NCBI RefSeq assembly: GCF_001750725.1
Contig: NZ_CP017279.1
Span: 4,650,001-4,714,000 of the forward strand
From: Enterobacter ludwigii
GTDB lineage: Bacteria > Pseudomonadota > Gammaproteobacteria > Enterobacterales > Enterobacteriaceae
Direction of reading: 5' to 3'
Length of the DNA stretch: 64,000 nt
The translations under genes and the position numbers were made by a program. How positions within the stretch are numbered: the first letter of the stretch is position 1; each line of letters opens with the position of its first letter. Of this stretch, positions 10,772 to 21,294 are shown one piece after another. Under the pieces are notes generated by a model, which was not told the DNA's origin, made no database searches, and saw only the letters and a program-made list of their open reading frames with translations.

Positions 10772-11098
10772 ATGCGCAACAGTGAGAACTACATTATTAC
10801 CACCGGGTCGGAGCCGTTAGCGACCGACGACGAGACGACCTGGTCCTTTCCTGGGGCCATAGTCGGCTTCGTCTCGTGGTTGCTGGCCCTGGGCATCCCT
10901 TTTCTTATCTACGGCGGTAATACGCTGTTCTTCTTTCTCTATACCTGGCCTTTCTTCCTGGCGCTGATGCCTGTGGCAGTTGTCGTCGGTATTGCGCTGC
11001 ACTCGCTGCTTAACGGCAAACTCCTTTACAGTACCGTGGTCACGATTGTGACGGTGGTTCTGATGTTTGGTCTGTTATTTTTGTGGCTCATGGGCTAA
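10772..11098 (+). CDS. ygbE: DUF3561 family inner-membrane protein YgbE
   Basis: This 108-residue protein has about three hydrophobic segments (from GAIVGFVSWLLALGIPFLIYGG, TLFFFLYTWPFFLALMPVAVVV, and VTIVTVVLMFGLLFLWLMG). It matches the YgbE family, which sits between cysC and ftsB in enterics. Its function is not known. It is preceded by an AGGA ribosome site. Confidence 0.9.
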   Translation: MRNSENYIITTGSEPLATDDETTWSFPGAIVGFVSWLLALGIPFLIYGGNTLFFFLYTWPFFLALMPVAVVVGIALHSLLNGKLLYSTVVTIVTVVLMFGLLFLWLMG

Positions 11099-11264
11099 CT
11101 TCAGCCATAATTCAAACCGTAAACAACTGTGTGACGATATTGAGCAAGGCGATTCTGCGGAAAAAATGTGGTACATTTGCCCGCGATGTTGCGGCATCTC
11201 TGTTACCCCGGCAAAGAGATCTGGGGGCGTTTTGGGATGATGATGCCGTTTTTCAGGGGGCAGG

Positions 11265-11576
11265 ATGGGTAAACTAACGCTGCTGTTGCTGGCTTTGCTG
11301 ATCTGGCTGCAATATTCGCTGTGGTTCGGTAAAAACGGACTGCACGACTATAGCCGGGTAAGCGATGACGTCGCGGCTCAGCAGGCAACAAACGCCAAAC
11401 TTAAGGCGCGAAACGATCAACTCTTTGCTGAAATTGATGACCTCAATGGCGGGCAAGAGGCGATTGAGGAACGCGCACGCAATGAACTCAGTATGACTAA
11501 GCCGGGCGAAACTTTTTATCGTCTGGTTCCGGATGCGTCTAAACGCAATCAGGGCTCAGCACAAAACAATCGATAA
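11265..11576 (+). CDS. ftsB: Cell division protein FtsB
   Basis: This 103-residue bitopic membrane protein of the FtsQ-FtsB-FtsL divisome complex has a short cytoplasmic N terminus, one membrane helix ([17 protein letters not shown], residues 3-20) and a periplasmic coiled coil from about residue 30 to 70 ([20 protein letters not shown]). The family motif near residue 70 is [15 protein letters not shown]. The ribosome site is GGGGGCAGG. It lies just upstream of ispD, as in E. coli. Confidence 0.95.
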   Translation: MGKLTLLLLALLIWLQYSLWFGKNGLHDYSRVSDDVAAQQATNAKLKARNDQLFAEIDDLNGGQEAIEERARNELSMTKPGETFYRLVPDASKRNQGSAQNNR

Positions 11577-11595
11577 TCAGGCCCAGGATTACGAC

Positions 11596-12306
11596 ATGGC
11601 AGTAACTTTTTCGGACGTATGCGCCGTGGTGCCGGCTGCGGGTTTTGGCCGGCGCATGCAGACAGAATGTCCCAAGCAATACCTCTCTATTGGCGATAAA
11701 ACGATCCTCGAACACTCTGTGGCGGCGCTGCTGGCGCATCCGCGGGTGACGCGCGTGATTATCGCTATCAGCCCGGGTGATGCGCGTTTCGCGCAGTTAC
11801 CGCTGGCAAATCATCCGCAGATTACCGTTGTTGACGGCGGCGCCGAGCGTGCCGATTCCGTGCTGGCGGGCATTCAGGCCGCCGGTGAGGCACCATGGGT
11901 TCTGGTCCATGACGCTGCCCGTCCGTGCCTGCATCAGGATGACCTTGCGCGCCTGCTGGCGCTTAGCGAAACCAGCCGGGTCGGCGGTATTCTTGCCGCC
12001 CCGGTACGCGACACCATGAAGCGCGCTGAGCCGGGCAAGCAGGCTATCGCGCACACCGTTGAGCGCGTCGATTTATGGCACGCGCTGACCCCCCAATTTT
12101 TCCCCCGCGAATTACTCCACGACTGCTTAACGCGTGCGCTTAAAGAAGGTGCGACCATCACGGACGAAGCCTCGGCGCTGGAGTATTGCGGTTTCCATCC
12201 TGAGCTGGTTGAAGGACGCGCTGATAATATAAAAGTGACGCGTCCGGAAGATTTACAGCTCGCGGAATTTTATCTTACCCGTTCGACCCATCAGGAGAAG
12301 GCATAA
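11596..12306 (+). CDS. ispD: 2-C-methyl-D-erythritol 4-phosphate cytidylyltransferase
   Basis: This 236-residue enzyme of the MEP isoprenoid pathway makes CDP-methylerythritol from CTP and MEP. Key motifs are [12 protein letters not shown] at the N terminus and [10 protein letters not shown] and [10 protein letters not shown] further on. The frame is open 63 bp further upstream, but the ATG at 11596 gives the family N terminus ([16 protein letters not shown]). Its stop overlaps the ispF ATG by one base. Confidence 0.96.
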   Translation: MAVTFSDVCAVVPAAGFGRRMQTECPKQYLSIGDKTILEHSVAALLAHPRVTRVIIAISPGDARFAQLPLANHPQITVVDGGAERADSVLAGIQAAGEAPWVLVHDAARPCLHQDDLARLLALSETSRVGGILAAPVRDTMKRAEPGKQAIAHTVERVDLWHALTPQFFPRELLHDCLTRALKEGATITDEASALEYCGFHPELVEGRADNIKVTRPEDLQLAEFYLTRSTHQEKA

Positions 12307-12785
12307 TGCGAATTGGACACGGTTTTGATGTACACGCCTTTGGCGGAGAAGGCCCAATTATCATTGGCGGCGTACGCATTCCTTATGAAAAAGGGTTGCT
12401 TGCGCATTCTGATGGCGACGTAGCATTACATGCCCTGACCGATGCATTGCTGGGTGCTGCGGCACTGGGCGATATCGGTAAACTGTTCCCGGACACTGAC
12501 CCGGCCTTCAAAGGTGCGGACAGCCGTGCGCTGCTGCGTGAAGCCTGGCGTCGTATTCAGGCGAAAGGCTACACCCTCGGCAACGTGGATGTGACGATCA
12601 TCGCTCAGGCCCCCAAAATGCTGCCGCATATCCCGCAAATGCGCGTGTTCATTGCAGAAGATCTCGGTTGCCACATGGATGATGTTAACGTCAAAGCGAC
12701 GACGACAGAGAAACTGGGCTTTACCGGTCGTGGTGAAGGGATTGCCTGTGAAGCCGTGGCGCTGCTGGTGAAGGCAAGCCAATGA
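12306..12785 (+). CDS. ispF: 2-C-methyl-D-erythritol 2,4-cyclodiphosphate synthase
   Basis: This 159-residue trimeric MEP-pathway enzyme cyclises CDP-ME 2-phosphate with release of CMP. The divalent metal ligands are visible as D8 and H10 (GHGFDVHAF) and a histidine in [14 protein letters not shown]. The [16 protein letters not shown] segment is at the C terminus. Its reading frame overlaps truD by 4 bp (ATGA). Confidence 0.97.
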   Translation: MRIGHGFDVHAFGGEGPIIIGGVRIPYEKGLLAHSDGDVALHALTDALLGAAALGDIGKLFPDTDPAFKGADSRALLREAWRRIQAKGYTLGNVDVTIIAQAPKMLPHIPQMRVFIAEDLGCHMDDVNVKATTTEKLGFTGRGEGIACEAVALLVKASQ

Positions 12786-13811
12786 CGGACTTCGACAACC
12801 TGACCTGGCTGCACGGTAAACCGCAGGGGAACGGACTGCTGAAAGCCAGCCCTGAAGATTTTGTTGTGGTGGAAGACCTGGGATTCGCGCCGGATGGCGA
12901 AGGCGAACATATCCTGGTACGCATTCTGAAAAATGGCTGCAATACCCGTTTTGTGGCCGATGCGCTGGCAAAATTCCTCAAAATTCATGCCCGCGAAGTG
13001 AGCTTTGCCGGGCAGAAAGATAAACACGCCGTCACCGAACAGTGGCTCTGCGCGCGCGTGCCGGGTAATACGATGCCTGATTTAAGCAAATTTGAGCTTG
13101 AGGGCTGTAAGGTACTGGAATACGCGCGCCATAAGCGCAAACTGCGTCTGGGCGCGTTGAAGGGCAATCATTTTACGCTGGTACTGCGTGAGATTTCGGA
13201 CCGTGACGATGTGGAAAAACGCCTGAACGCTATCAACGCATGCGGCGTACCAAACTATTTTGGCGCACAGCGCTTTGGTATCGGCGGCAGCAACCTGCTC
13301 GGCGCACTGCGCTGGGCGCAAAGCGATGCCCCGGTCCGCGACAGGAATAAACGCAGTTTTTGGTTGTCGGCGGCCCGCAGTGCGTTGTTTAATCAGATTG
13401 TGAGCGAACGGCTGAAAAAACCGGACGCGAATCAAGTTGTTGTCGGCGATGCGCTACAATTAGCGGGACGCGGGAGTTGGTTTGTGGCAACGGCTGAAGA
13501 AATGGCCGATGTGCAGTCGCGCGTGGATACTCAAACGCTGATGATTACCGCAGCCTTGCCCGGCACGGGCGACTGGGGTACGCAGGGCGATGCGCTGGCT
13601 GCTGAGCAGTCTGCTGTCGCTGATATGCAGGCATTACAAACATTGCTGGTGCGGGAAAAAGTCGAGGCGGCACGCCGTGCGATGCTGCTCTATCCGCAAC
13701 AGTTGAGCTGGAACTGGTGGGACGACGTAACCGTCGAGTTACGCTTCTGGCTGCCGGCAGGTAGCTTTGCCACCAGTGTTGTCAGGGAACTTATCAACAC
13801 GTCGGGTGATT

Positions 13812-13831
<20 letters not shown>
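12782..13831 (+). CDS. truD: tRNA pseudouridine(13) synthase TruD
   Basis: This 349-residue enzyme makes pseudouridine at tRNA position 13. The catalytic aspartate is D80 in [13 protein letters not shown]. The other family segments are [19 protein letters not shown] and [13 protein letters not shown]. It overlaps ispF by 4 bp at the start and surE by 20 bp at the end, part of a tightly packed ispDF-truD-surE-pcm cluster. Confidence 0.96.
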
Positions 13832-15193
<1,362 letters not shown>

Positions 15194-15309
15194 GACTCAG
15201 AATTATCCAGGGTTATTAAGGCAAATTCAGCGTATGGTGTGGCGCGAAAGATTCGTGTCATCACGGTAAATTTTAAGTCACTGGTAGTTAACACATTCCT
15301 GGGGGATAA

Positions 15310-16434
15310 ATGAGCGCGGGAAGCCCTAAATTCACCATCAGCCGTGTTGCGGCATTATCACTGGTTTCGCTCTGGCTGGCAGGCTGTACAAGTTCTAATA
15401 ATGCACCTGCGCCCGTCAGTTCCGTGGGGGGATCCAGCAGCTCGGGTAACACGTCCAGCGGAATGTTGATCACGCCTCCGCCTAAAATGGGCACTGCTGC
15501 GGCACAACAAAATCCGCCCATTCAGCCAATGCAGCCTCCTGTTACGCAGCCAACACAGGTTCAGCCAGTGGAACACCCTGTGCAGACTCAAAATGGCCGC
15601 ATAGTGTATAACCGCCAGTATGGGAACATTCCGAAAGGTAGCTATACCGGTGGGAGCACCTATACCGTAAAACGCGGCGACACGCTGTTCTATATTGCGT
15701 GGATCACCGGGAACGATTTCCGTGACCTGGCGCAGCGTAATAACGTCCAGGCCCCGTATGGTCTGGAAGTCGGCCAGACGCTCCAGGTGGGCAATGCGAC
15801 GGGTACGCCGCTCACGCCTGGCAACACCGTTTCAGCGGCCGATGTCACTGCGCAAAATAACAGCGTTAAGCCTGCACAAAAATCCACCACGGTGGTTGCT
15901 TCACAACCGGTAATTACGTATTCTGAGGATTCAGGTGATCAGACTGCTAACAAAATGTTGCCGAATAATAAAGGGACTGCGACTGTTGTCACAGCACCGA
16001 CTACGGCACCTGTGGTTAGCTCTACTGAACCGACTGCCAGCAGTATGACCTCCAGTTCGCCAATTTCTGCATGGCGCTGGCCAACTGACGGCAAGGTTAT
16101 CGAAAACTTCTCTTCCTCCGAGGGAGGAAATAAAGGGATCGATATCGCAGGGAATAAGGGACAGGCTATTATCGCGACCGCAGACGGTCGTGTTGTATAT
16201 GCCGGTAACGCTCTGCGCGGTTACGGTAATCTTATTATCATCAAACATAACGATGATTACCTGAGTGCCTACGCCCATAACGACACAATGCTGGTCCGGG
16301 AACAACAAGAAGTTAAGGCGGGGCAAAAAATCGCTACCATGGGTAGCACCGGCACCAGTTCTACACGCTTGCATTTTGAAATTCGTTACAAGGGGAAATC
16401 CGTAAACCCGCTGCAGTATTTGCCGCAGCGATAA
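15310..16434 (+). CDS. nlpD: Murein hydrolase activator NlpD (lipoprotein)
   Basis: This 374-residue outer-membrane lipoprotein activates the amidase AmiC during daughter-cell separation. It has a lipobox (LWLAGC, lipidated C26), a Pro/Gln/Ser-rich linker, a LysM domain at about residues 117-162 ([20 protein letters not shown]) and a C-terminal LytM/M23-like domain. NlpD proteins are known to have a degenerate, non-catalytic LytM site. In E. coli the main rpoS promoter lies inside nlpD, so the 3' half of this gene is probably also the rpoS mRNA leader. Confidence 0.95.
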   Translation: MSAGSPKFTISRVAALSLVSLWLAGCTSSNNAPAPVSSVGGSSSSGNTSSGMLITPPPKMGTAAAQQNPPIQPMQPPVTQPTQVQPVEHPVQTQNGRIVYNRQYGNIPKGSYTGGSTYTVKRGDTLFYIAWITGNDFRDLAQRNNVQAPYGLEVGQTLQVGNATGTPLTPGNTVSAADVTAQNNSVKPAQKSTTVVASQPVITYSEDSGDQTANKMLPNNKGTATVVTAPTTAPVVSSTEPTASSMTSSSPISAWRWPTDGKVIENFSSSEGGNKGIDIAGNKGQAIIATADGRVVYAGNALRGYGNLIIIKHNDDYLSAYAHNDTMLVREQQEVKAGQKIATMGSTGTSSTRLHFEIRYKGKSVNPLQYLPQR

Positions 16435-16493
16435 GTTGACGGGGCATGCCAGCCAGGGTGTCTCGTTCAGGGATCACGGGTAGGAGCCACCTT
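16371..16493 (+). promoter_or_regulatory. rpoS mRNA leader, sRNA-pairing region and ribosome site
   Basis: The end of nlpD and the 59 bp gap form the 5' leader of rpoS. The stretch at 16371-16412 (TTGCATTTTGAAATTCGTTA followed by CAAGGGGAAATCCGTAAACC) is the region that in E. coli pairs with the sRNAs DsrA, RprA and ArcZ and normally folds onto the ribosome site. The ribosome site TAGGAGCCACCTT just before the rpoS ATG also matches E. coli as I remember it. Conservation suggests the same Hfq-dependent control; folding was not computed. Confidence 0.7.
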
Positions 16494-17486
16494 ATGAGTC
16501 AGAATACGCTGAAAGTTCATGATTTAAATGAAGATGCGGAATTTGATGAGAACGGAGCAGAGGCTTTTGATGAAAAAGCCTTAGTAGAAGAGGAACCCAG
16601 TGATAACGATTTGGCTGAAGAAGAGCTGTTATCGCAGGGCGCCACACAGCGTGTACTGGACGCGACTCAGCTTTACCTTGGGGAGATTGGTTACTCCCCA
16701 CTGTTAACGGCCGAAGAAGAAGTCTATTTCGCACGTCGTGCTTTGCGTGGTGATGTTGCCTCGCGCCGTCGCATGATTGAAAGTAACTTGCGTCTGGTCG
16801 TGAAAATTGCCCGTCGTTACGGCAATCGAGGTCTGGCTCTGCTGGATCTGATTGAAGAGGGCAACTTAGGTCTCATCCGCGCAGTTGAGAAGTTTGACCC
16901 GGAACGCGGGTTCCGTTTCTCAACCTACGCGACCTGGTGGATTCGTCAGACCATCGAACGGGCGATTATGAACCAAACCCGTACGATTCGCCTGCCGATT
17001 CACATCGTCAAAGAGTTGAACGTCTATCTGCGTACTGCGCGCGAGTTGTCCCATAAACTGGACCACGAGCCAAGCGCGGAAGAGATCGCCGAACAACTTG
17101 ATAAACCGGTTGATGACGTAAGCCGTATGCTGCGTCTCAACGAGCGCATTACCTCCGTTGACACCCCGTTGGGTGGCGACTCCGAAAAAGCGCTGCTGGA
17201 CATCCTGGCCGATGAAAAAGACAACGGTCCGGAAGACACCACGCAGGACGATGACATGAAACAGAGCATCGTCAAATGGCTGTTCGAACTGAACGCCAAA
17301 CAGCGTGAAGTGCTGGCACGTCGTTTCGGTTTACTGGGGTATGAAGCTGCAACACTGGAAGACGTCGGCCGCGAAATTGGCCTGACCCGTGAACGTGTTC
17401 GTCAGATTCAGGTTGAAGGTCTGCGTCGCCTGCGTGAAATCCTGCAGGGGCAAGGTCTGAATATCGAAGCGCTGTTCCGCGAATAA
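16494..17486 (+). CDS. rpoS: RNA polymerase sigma factor RpoS (sigma-38)
   Basis: This 330-residue general stress and stationary-phase sigma factor has an acidic N terminus ([20 protein letters not shown]), sigma region 1.2 ([20 protein letters not shown]), region 2 ([27 protein letters not shown] and [17 protein letters not shown]), region 3 and the region 4 helix-turn-helix ([20 protein letters not shown]), ending NIEALFRE. The start at 16494 follows the TAGGAGCCACCTT ribosome site. The gene is intact, with no truncation or frameshift of the kind common in laboratory-passaged strains. Confidence 0.98.
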   Translation: MSQNTLKVHDLNEDAEFDENGAEAFDEKALVEEEPSDNDLAEEELLSQGATQRVLDATQLYLGEIGYSPLLTAEEEVYFARRALRGDVASRRRMIESNLRLVVKIARRYGNRGLALLDLIEEGNLGLIRAVEKFDPERGFRFSTYATWWIRQTIERAIMNQTRTIRLPIHIVKELNVYLRTARELSHKLDHEPSAEEIAEQLDKPVDDVSRMLRLNERITSVDTPLGGDSEKALLDILADEKDNGPEDTTQDDDMKQSIVKWLFELNAKQREVLARRFGLLGYEAATLEDVGREIGLTRERVRQIQVEGLRRLREILQGQGLNIEALFRE

Positions 17487-17500
17487 GCAATCTTTCATCA

Positions 17501-17530
17501 AAAAAGGCCCGTCGTGAGACGGGCCTTTTT
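17501..17530 (+). terminator. rpoS intrinsic terminator
   Basis: A perfect 13 bp stem AAAAAGGCCCGTC / GACGGGCCTTTTT with loop GTGA starts 14 bp after the rpoS stop. The A-run and T-run make it usable from both strands, so it may also end the convergent 17539-19121 transcript. Confidence 0.9.
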
Positions 17531-17538
17531 CTTTTGCG

Positions 17539-17916
17539 TTACGGTTGTGCCGTTTCGTGCAGCAAACGCCACGTTATCTTGCCATCCTTCTGATTGAGCA
17601 CGGCGGTTGACCAGCGCACATTGACGGGCTGATCCGGGCGAGTTTGCGTTTCCCGGTAGTGAAGCACTGCGCCGTTGGCCCACGTCTGTAGCGTCGTTAT
17701 CTCATCAAGAACAATCTCCAGACCAGGACGGCTGCCGCGCTGAATGTCCAGGAAACCGACAAGCGCGTTATAGTCGAAATGGACGCCACCTGGGGTGAGC
17801 ATCATAAAATCCGGCTGAAAGTGGGCAAGCAGGGCGTCAACATCCCCTTCGCCCTTACCCAACCAGTTCTCCAGCATAACGTGAACGTCGATAATGTCCT
17901 GTTCGAAATGGGTCAT
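17539..17916 (-). CDS. NTF2-like (DUF4440/SnoaL-type) protein
   Basis: This 125-residue soluble protein has the look of a DUF4440 NTF2-like cone fold: an N-terminal helix pair (DIIDVHVMLENWLGKGEGDVDALLAHFQPDFMMLTPGG) then beta strands (ANGAVLHYRETQT, NVRWSTAVLNQKDGKITWRLLHETAQ). Such proteins bind or turn over small molecules, but no substrate can be read from the sequence. Its ATG overlaps the stop of the upstream MFS gene by 4 bp, so the two are probably cotranscribed and translationally coupled. It may act on the compound the transporter moves; that is inference. Confidence 0.7.
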   Translation of the reverse strand: MTHFEQDIIDVHVMLENWLGKGEGDVDALLAHFQPDFMMLTPGGVHFDYNALVGFLDIQRGSRPGLEIVLDEITTLQTWANGAVLHYRETQTRPDQPVNVRWSTAVLNQKDGKITWRLLHETAQP

Positions 17917-19121
17917 GGTTTCTCCTGTTGCACCTCTGAAAGCACCTGCGTGTTGTTAAGACGAAAGACGTACACGACGGGCAGTAATGTGATGGCCGCA
18001 GCAACACTAAACATCCAGTGCCATGCGGCGAGCGGCGTGAAAAACGCCAGTGTCAGGTTCAGCACCTGCGAGAGCAGGAATGCCCCGGCAAAAAAACTGA
18101 TCTGACGATTAAGATTCCATAGCGCGCTGGCGTCAGGCATATCGTCGCGCGCCGTCGTTAAAAATGCGCTGCTTTGCGCCGTACTGCTGCAAAGACTGCC
18201 GCCCGCGCCCATTAACGTAAACGCGACGCCAGGTAACAACACTGTGGTAGTCGGGCTGACGTTAAGCAGCAGTAAAACGCCCAGCGCCTGTAACAGGCAA
18301 CCCACGACAATGAGAGGCCGGGGACCCACGCGGTTAAAATAACGTCCGGTCGCGGTGATCGCCATAAACGAGGCCAGAGACCATGGCAGCATCAGCATCC
18401 CCGTTGCGGCCGGTGTCATGTGCGCCTCGCTCTGAAGATAATACATCCCCGTGACGTTCACCCCAATAAACATGCCGGGTACGCACAAATAGACAAGCAT
18501 GGAAAAACGCAGCAGCGGGTCGGCCAGCAGGGGCAGGTTTAACAGCCTGCTCGCTTTCACGGGGGGCCTCTCATTCTTAAGCCACACGCAGGCCAGGAAA
18601 AACGTCACGGCGGCGACAGGCGTTGTGGCAAAAAATATCCATCGCCAGCTGAGTGCCTGAACCAGCACTCCCCCCACGGCGGGTGAGCATGCAGGCGCAA
18701 GCAATGCAACCAGCATGACCGCTGAGGAGAGCCTGGCACGCTCATGGGGTTTAAACTGTTGCCAGGCCAGCGCCTGTCCGACCGGGATCAGTAAACCCCC
18801 TCCCATGCCCTGCAGCACTCGCCAGGCAATCAGGCTCTCAAGTGAGGACGACAAACCTGCCGCAACGGAGGCGGCGCTAAAGAGAAAAAGCGAAAGCAGA
18901 ATGACATGCTTCGGCCCGAGCCTGCGCGTCAGCAGGGTGCTGAAGGGGATGACGAGTGTCAGACCGGCAATATAGCCGTTACTGACCCAGGCAAGCGATG
19001 AGGGCGTGGCGTTGAACGCCTGAGCCATTGCCGGGAAAGCGACGCTGGCGATAAACATATTAATTAAATCAAGAAAAAAGCCCAGCAGATAGACAACGGC
19101 GACTTTGCTGCGATACGACAT
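17913..19121 (-). CDS. MFS drug/metabolite exporter (DHA-type)
   Basis: This 402-residue protein has about 12 hydrophobic helices. It belongs to the major facilitator superfamily, resembling drug:H+ antiporters: WVSNGYIAGLTLVIPFSTLL, the loop motif RRLGPKHVILL between helices 2 and 3, and the RVLQGMGGGLLIPVGQAL motif near residue 100. The substrate is unknown. It is divergent from a LysR regulator across an 86+ bp gap with a perfect palindrome, the usual layout of a regulator controlling an efflux gene. It is coupled to the NTF2-like gene downstream. Confidence 0.8.
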   Translation of the reverse strand: MSYRSKVAVVYLLGFFLDLINMFIASVAFPAMAQAFNATPSSLAWVSNGYIAGLTLVIPFSTLLTRRLGPKHVILLSLFLFSAASVAAGLSSSLESLIAWRVLQGMGGGLLIPVGQALAWQQFKPHERARLSSAVMLVALLAPACSPAVGGVLVQALSWRWIFFATTPVAAVTFFLACVWLKNERPPVKASRLLNLPLLADPLLRFSMLVYLCVPGMFIGVNVTGMYYLQSEAHMTPAATGMLMLPWSLASFMAITATGRYFNRVGPRPLIVVGCLLQALGVLLLLNVSPTTTVLLPGVAFTLMGAGGSLCSSTAQSSAFLTTARDDMPDASALWNLNRQISFFAGAFLLSQVLNLTLAFFTPLAAWHWMFSVAAAITLLPVVYVFRLNNTQVLSEVQQEKP

Positions 19122-19192
19122 GGCGGCACCTCCAGTGAGGGGCGTATCGTATCGGGCAGAGAGGTACGGATAAACGTTATAAAGCGCGATAT

Positions 19193-19215
19193 ACTGTCAA
19201 AAAATTTTTGACAGT
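19193..19215. promoter_or_regulatory. Perfect 23 bp palindrome, probable LysR operator
   Basis: The arms are ACTGTCAAAAA and TTTTTGACAGT around a central A, a perfect 11+1+11 inverted repeat. It lies 14 bp before the LysR start codon and 70 bp before the MFS start. Its position over the LysR gene's own ribosome region suggests autoregulation. LysR sites usually show T-N11-A symmetry; this dyad is longer and cleaner than most. Confidence 0.65.
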
Positions 19216-19228
19216 AATGGGGCTGACC

Positions 19229-20116
19229 ATGATTAATTTGCAGCGTACCGCGATGTTTGTCGCCATCGCAGATACCGGCAGTTTCACCGCCGCAGCAGAG
19301 GCAATGGGGCTGACAAAAGCGGTGGTCAGCTTCAATATCCGCCAGCTGGAAGATGAACTGGGTGTCACCCTGTTGCTGCGTTCCACCCGTCGACTGACGT
19401 TAACCGAGGCGGGGAGGCTTTTCCATCAACGGAGCGTCGCGCTTTTAAAGGACGCGGAACGCCTGAAGGACGACGTCCGTGCAAACCATGCAGGTCTCAC
19501 GGGGGAGTTGCGGATCACCACCACACCGGAGTACGGCTCGCAGGTTGTGGTTCCGTTACTGGCTGAGTTTAGCCAGCAACACCCGGACCTTCGCGTGCGT
19601 CACGTTTCGTCTTCACTGCATGCCGATTTGATTTCAGAGCGCTTTGATGTCGCCATCCGGCTGGGAACCCTTGCCGATTCACGCTACCACGCGGCATTGA
19701 TAACGCAGTTCTCTATTTTCCCCGTAGCGACGCCCGGCTGGCTGCGTAACCATCCTGTAGAATCGCTTGAACAGTTGGCGAAAGCTGACTGGATTATTCA
19801 TGAGCGCTTAGCCTCGCCGCTGCGCTGGCAGGTGAACGATGCCTGCGGTGAGCCCGCCACGCTGGAAATTAAAAAAGCACCGCGTTTGTTTGCGGACAGT
19901 GCTCAGGCGCTGATGGCCTTTGCGCTCGCGGGATGTGGCGTGGCGCTGTTGCCGGAGTGGCTGGTGCGCCATGCGCTTGATGACGGCAAGCTGGTGTCGG
20001 TTTTACCGGAATATACCTTTGCGCGGCAGGGCATCTATGCGGTTTATCCCGATGCCCCGCATGTGCCTGCGAAAGTGCGCACCTTGATCGACTTTATGCG
20101 CACCCGGGTTAACTAG
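19229..20116 (+). CDS. LysR-family transcriptional regulator
   Basis: This 295-residue protein has an N-terminal winged helix-turn-helix (MINLQRTAMFVAIADTGSFT, AEAMGLTKAVVSFNIRQLEDELGVTLLLRSTRRLTLTEAG) and a C-terminal effector domain of the CrgA/AaeR-like subgroup (RFDVAIRLG, GCGVALLPEWLV). The ATG at 19229 is chosen over two earlier in-frame ATGs because it gives the family N terminus and has GGGG upstream. It is divergent from the MFS exporter. Its TAG stop shares the palindrome CTAG with the stop of convergent hosA. Confidence 0.88.
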   Translation: MINLQRTAMFVAIADTGSFTAAAEAMGLTKAVVSFNIRQLEDELGVTLLLRSTRRLTLTEAGRLFHQRSVALLKDAERLKDDVRANHAGLTGELRITTTPEYGSQVVVPLLAEFSQQHPDLRVRHVSSSLHADLISERFDVAIRLGTLADSRYHAALITQFSIFPVATPGWLRNHPVESLEQLAKADWIIHERLASPLRWQVNDACGEPATLEIKKAPRLFADSAQALMAFALAGCGVALLPEWLVRHALDDGKLVSVLPEYTFARQGIYAVYPDAPHVPAKVRTLIDFMRTRVN

Positions 20117-20520
20117 TCGCGCATCATTTTTTTGACGAGTGCGGAGAATTGCGCCCGCTCGTCGTTGCTCAGCCGCCCTAAAAACGCCTCGTCCACGTCA
20201 TTGCCGATCGGTTTACAGCTGGCAAGCAGCGCTTCACCTTCCGGCGTCAGGAAGACGAAACGACGACGCTTGTCCGCCGGATCGTGCTCGCGTTTTACCA
20301 GTCCACGCGCCTCCATGCGGCTCAGCATCTCCGCGAGCGTCGCCTTTGTGCTGACCGCCACTTCTGTCAGCGCAACTTGCTCAATCCCCGGATTTTCGGC
20401 AATAGACCGCAATACCGCGTACTGCGGTTTGGTCAGTTCCGGCAATGCATGTTGCCAACGGGCAGTATGCTGTTGAAAAAGCTGGCGTAACAGGTGAAAC
20501 GCCTCTTGTCTCAGTTCCAT
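20113..20520 (-). CDS. hosA: MarR-family regulator HosA
   Basis: This 135-residue MarR-type winged-helix protein (ALPELTKPQYAVLRSIAENP, VSTKATLAEMLSRMEARGLV, REHDPADKRRRFVFLT) closely matches HosA, the 4-hydroxybenzoate-responsive repressor of the hydroxyarylic acid decarboxylase operon in enterics. The start is placed at 20520 (MELRQEAFHLLRQLFQQHTA). It is divergent from kpdBCD, the expected target. The stop overlaps the LysR stop within CTAG. Confidence 0.88.
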   Translation of the reverse strand: MELRQEAFHLLRQLFQQHTARWQHALPELTKPQYAVLRSIAENPGIEQVALTEVAVSTKATLAEMLSRMEARGLVKREHDPADKRRRFVFLTPEGEALLASCKPIGNDVDEAFLGRLSNDERAQFSALVKKMMRD

Positions 20521-20602
20521 GAACACTCCGACGAAAAATTCTCTCCCTATGATAGCCGCTCTTGCCCAGGATTTTAACGCGGCAATTTTTAGCAATTAAT
20601 GT

Positions 20603-20617
20603 GATCGTGTACGAACA
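20603..20617. promoter_or_regulatory. Candidate HosA operator, imperfect copy
   Basis: GATCGTGTACGAACA is an imperfect version of the dyad at 20658. It lies in the hosA-kpdB divergent gap, nearer hosA, so it could mediate autoregulation. Confidence 0.4.
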
Positions 20618-20657
20618 ATATTGTCAGAAACAGGATCCGGGAGTAACGTACCTAACA

Positions 20658-20673
20658 TGTTCGTATGCGAACG
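20658..20673. promoter_or_regulatory. Candidate HosA operator upstream of kpdB
   Basis: TGTTCGTATGCGAACG is a near-perfect dyad 18 bp before the kpdB ATG. It closely resembles the CGTTCGTATACGAACA type of site I recall for HosA. Binding here would block kpdB transcription or translation start. Confidence 0.6.
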
Positions 20674-20691
20674 AATTAATTGAGGTGCTGA

Positions 20692-21294
20692 ATGAGATTG
20701 ATAGTTGGAATGACGGGCGCAACGGGCGCGCCGCTGGGCGTAGCGTTGCTGCAGGCATTACGTGACATGCCGGAGGTGGAGACCCATCTGGTCATGTCGA
20801 AATGGGCAAAAACCACCATTGAGCTGGAGACGCCCTACACCGCACAGGATGTGGCTGCGCTGGCCGATGTTGTCCACAGCCCGGCCGATCAGGCTGCCAC
20901 TATCTCATCCGGCTCGTTTCGCACCGACGGCATGATCGTCATTCCCTGCAGTATGAAAACCCTGGCAGGCATTCGCGCAGGCTATGCCGAAGGACTGGTG
21001 GGCCGTGCGGCAGATGTGGTGCTGAAAGAGGGGCGCAAACTGGTGCTGGTTCCTCGTGAAACCCCGCTCAGCACCATTCATCTTGAGAATATGCTCGCAC
21101 TGTCCCGTATGGGCGTGGCAATGGTGCCGCCGATGCCCGCGTATTACAACCACCCGCAGACCGCCGACGATATCACCCATCACATTGTGACCCGCGTGCT
21201 CGACCAGTTTGGTCTGGAGCACAAAAAAGCGCGCCGCTGGAACGGGTTGCGGGAAGCAAAACATTTTTCACAGGAGAATAAAGATGGCATTTGA
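20692..21294 (+). CDS. kpdB: UbiX-like flavin prenyltransferase, hydroxyarylic acid decarboxylase subunit B
   Basis: This 200-residue UbiX/Pad1-family protein makes the prenylated FMN cofactor needed by the UbiD-type decarboxylase encoded next. Visible are the FMN loop GMTGATGAPLG (residues 6-16), SSGSFRTDGMIVIPCSMKTLAGI and LVLVPRETPLSTIHLENML. The reading frame overlaps the start of kpdC by 11 bp. The set kpdB-kpdC-kpdD behind hosA is the known non-oxidative hydroxybenzoate decarboxylase arrangement. Confidence 0.9.
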   Translation: MRLIVGMTGATGAPLGVALLQALRDMPEVETHLVMSKWAKTTIELETPYTAQDVAALADVVHSPADQAATISSGSFRTDGMIVIPCSMKTLAGIRAGYAEGLVGRAADVVLKEGRKLVLVPRETPLSTIHLENMLALSRMGVAMVPPMPAYYNHPQTADDITHHIVTRVLDQFGLEHKKARRWNGLREAKHFSQENKDGI

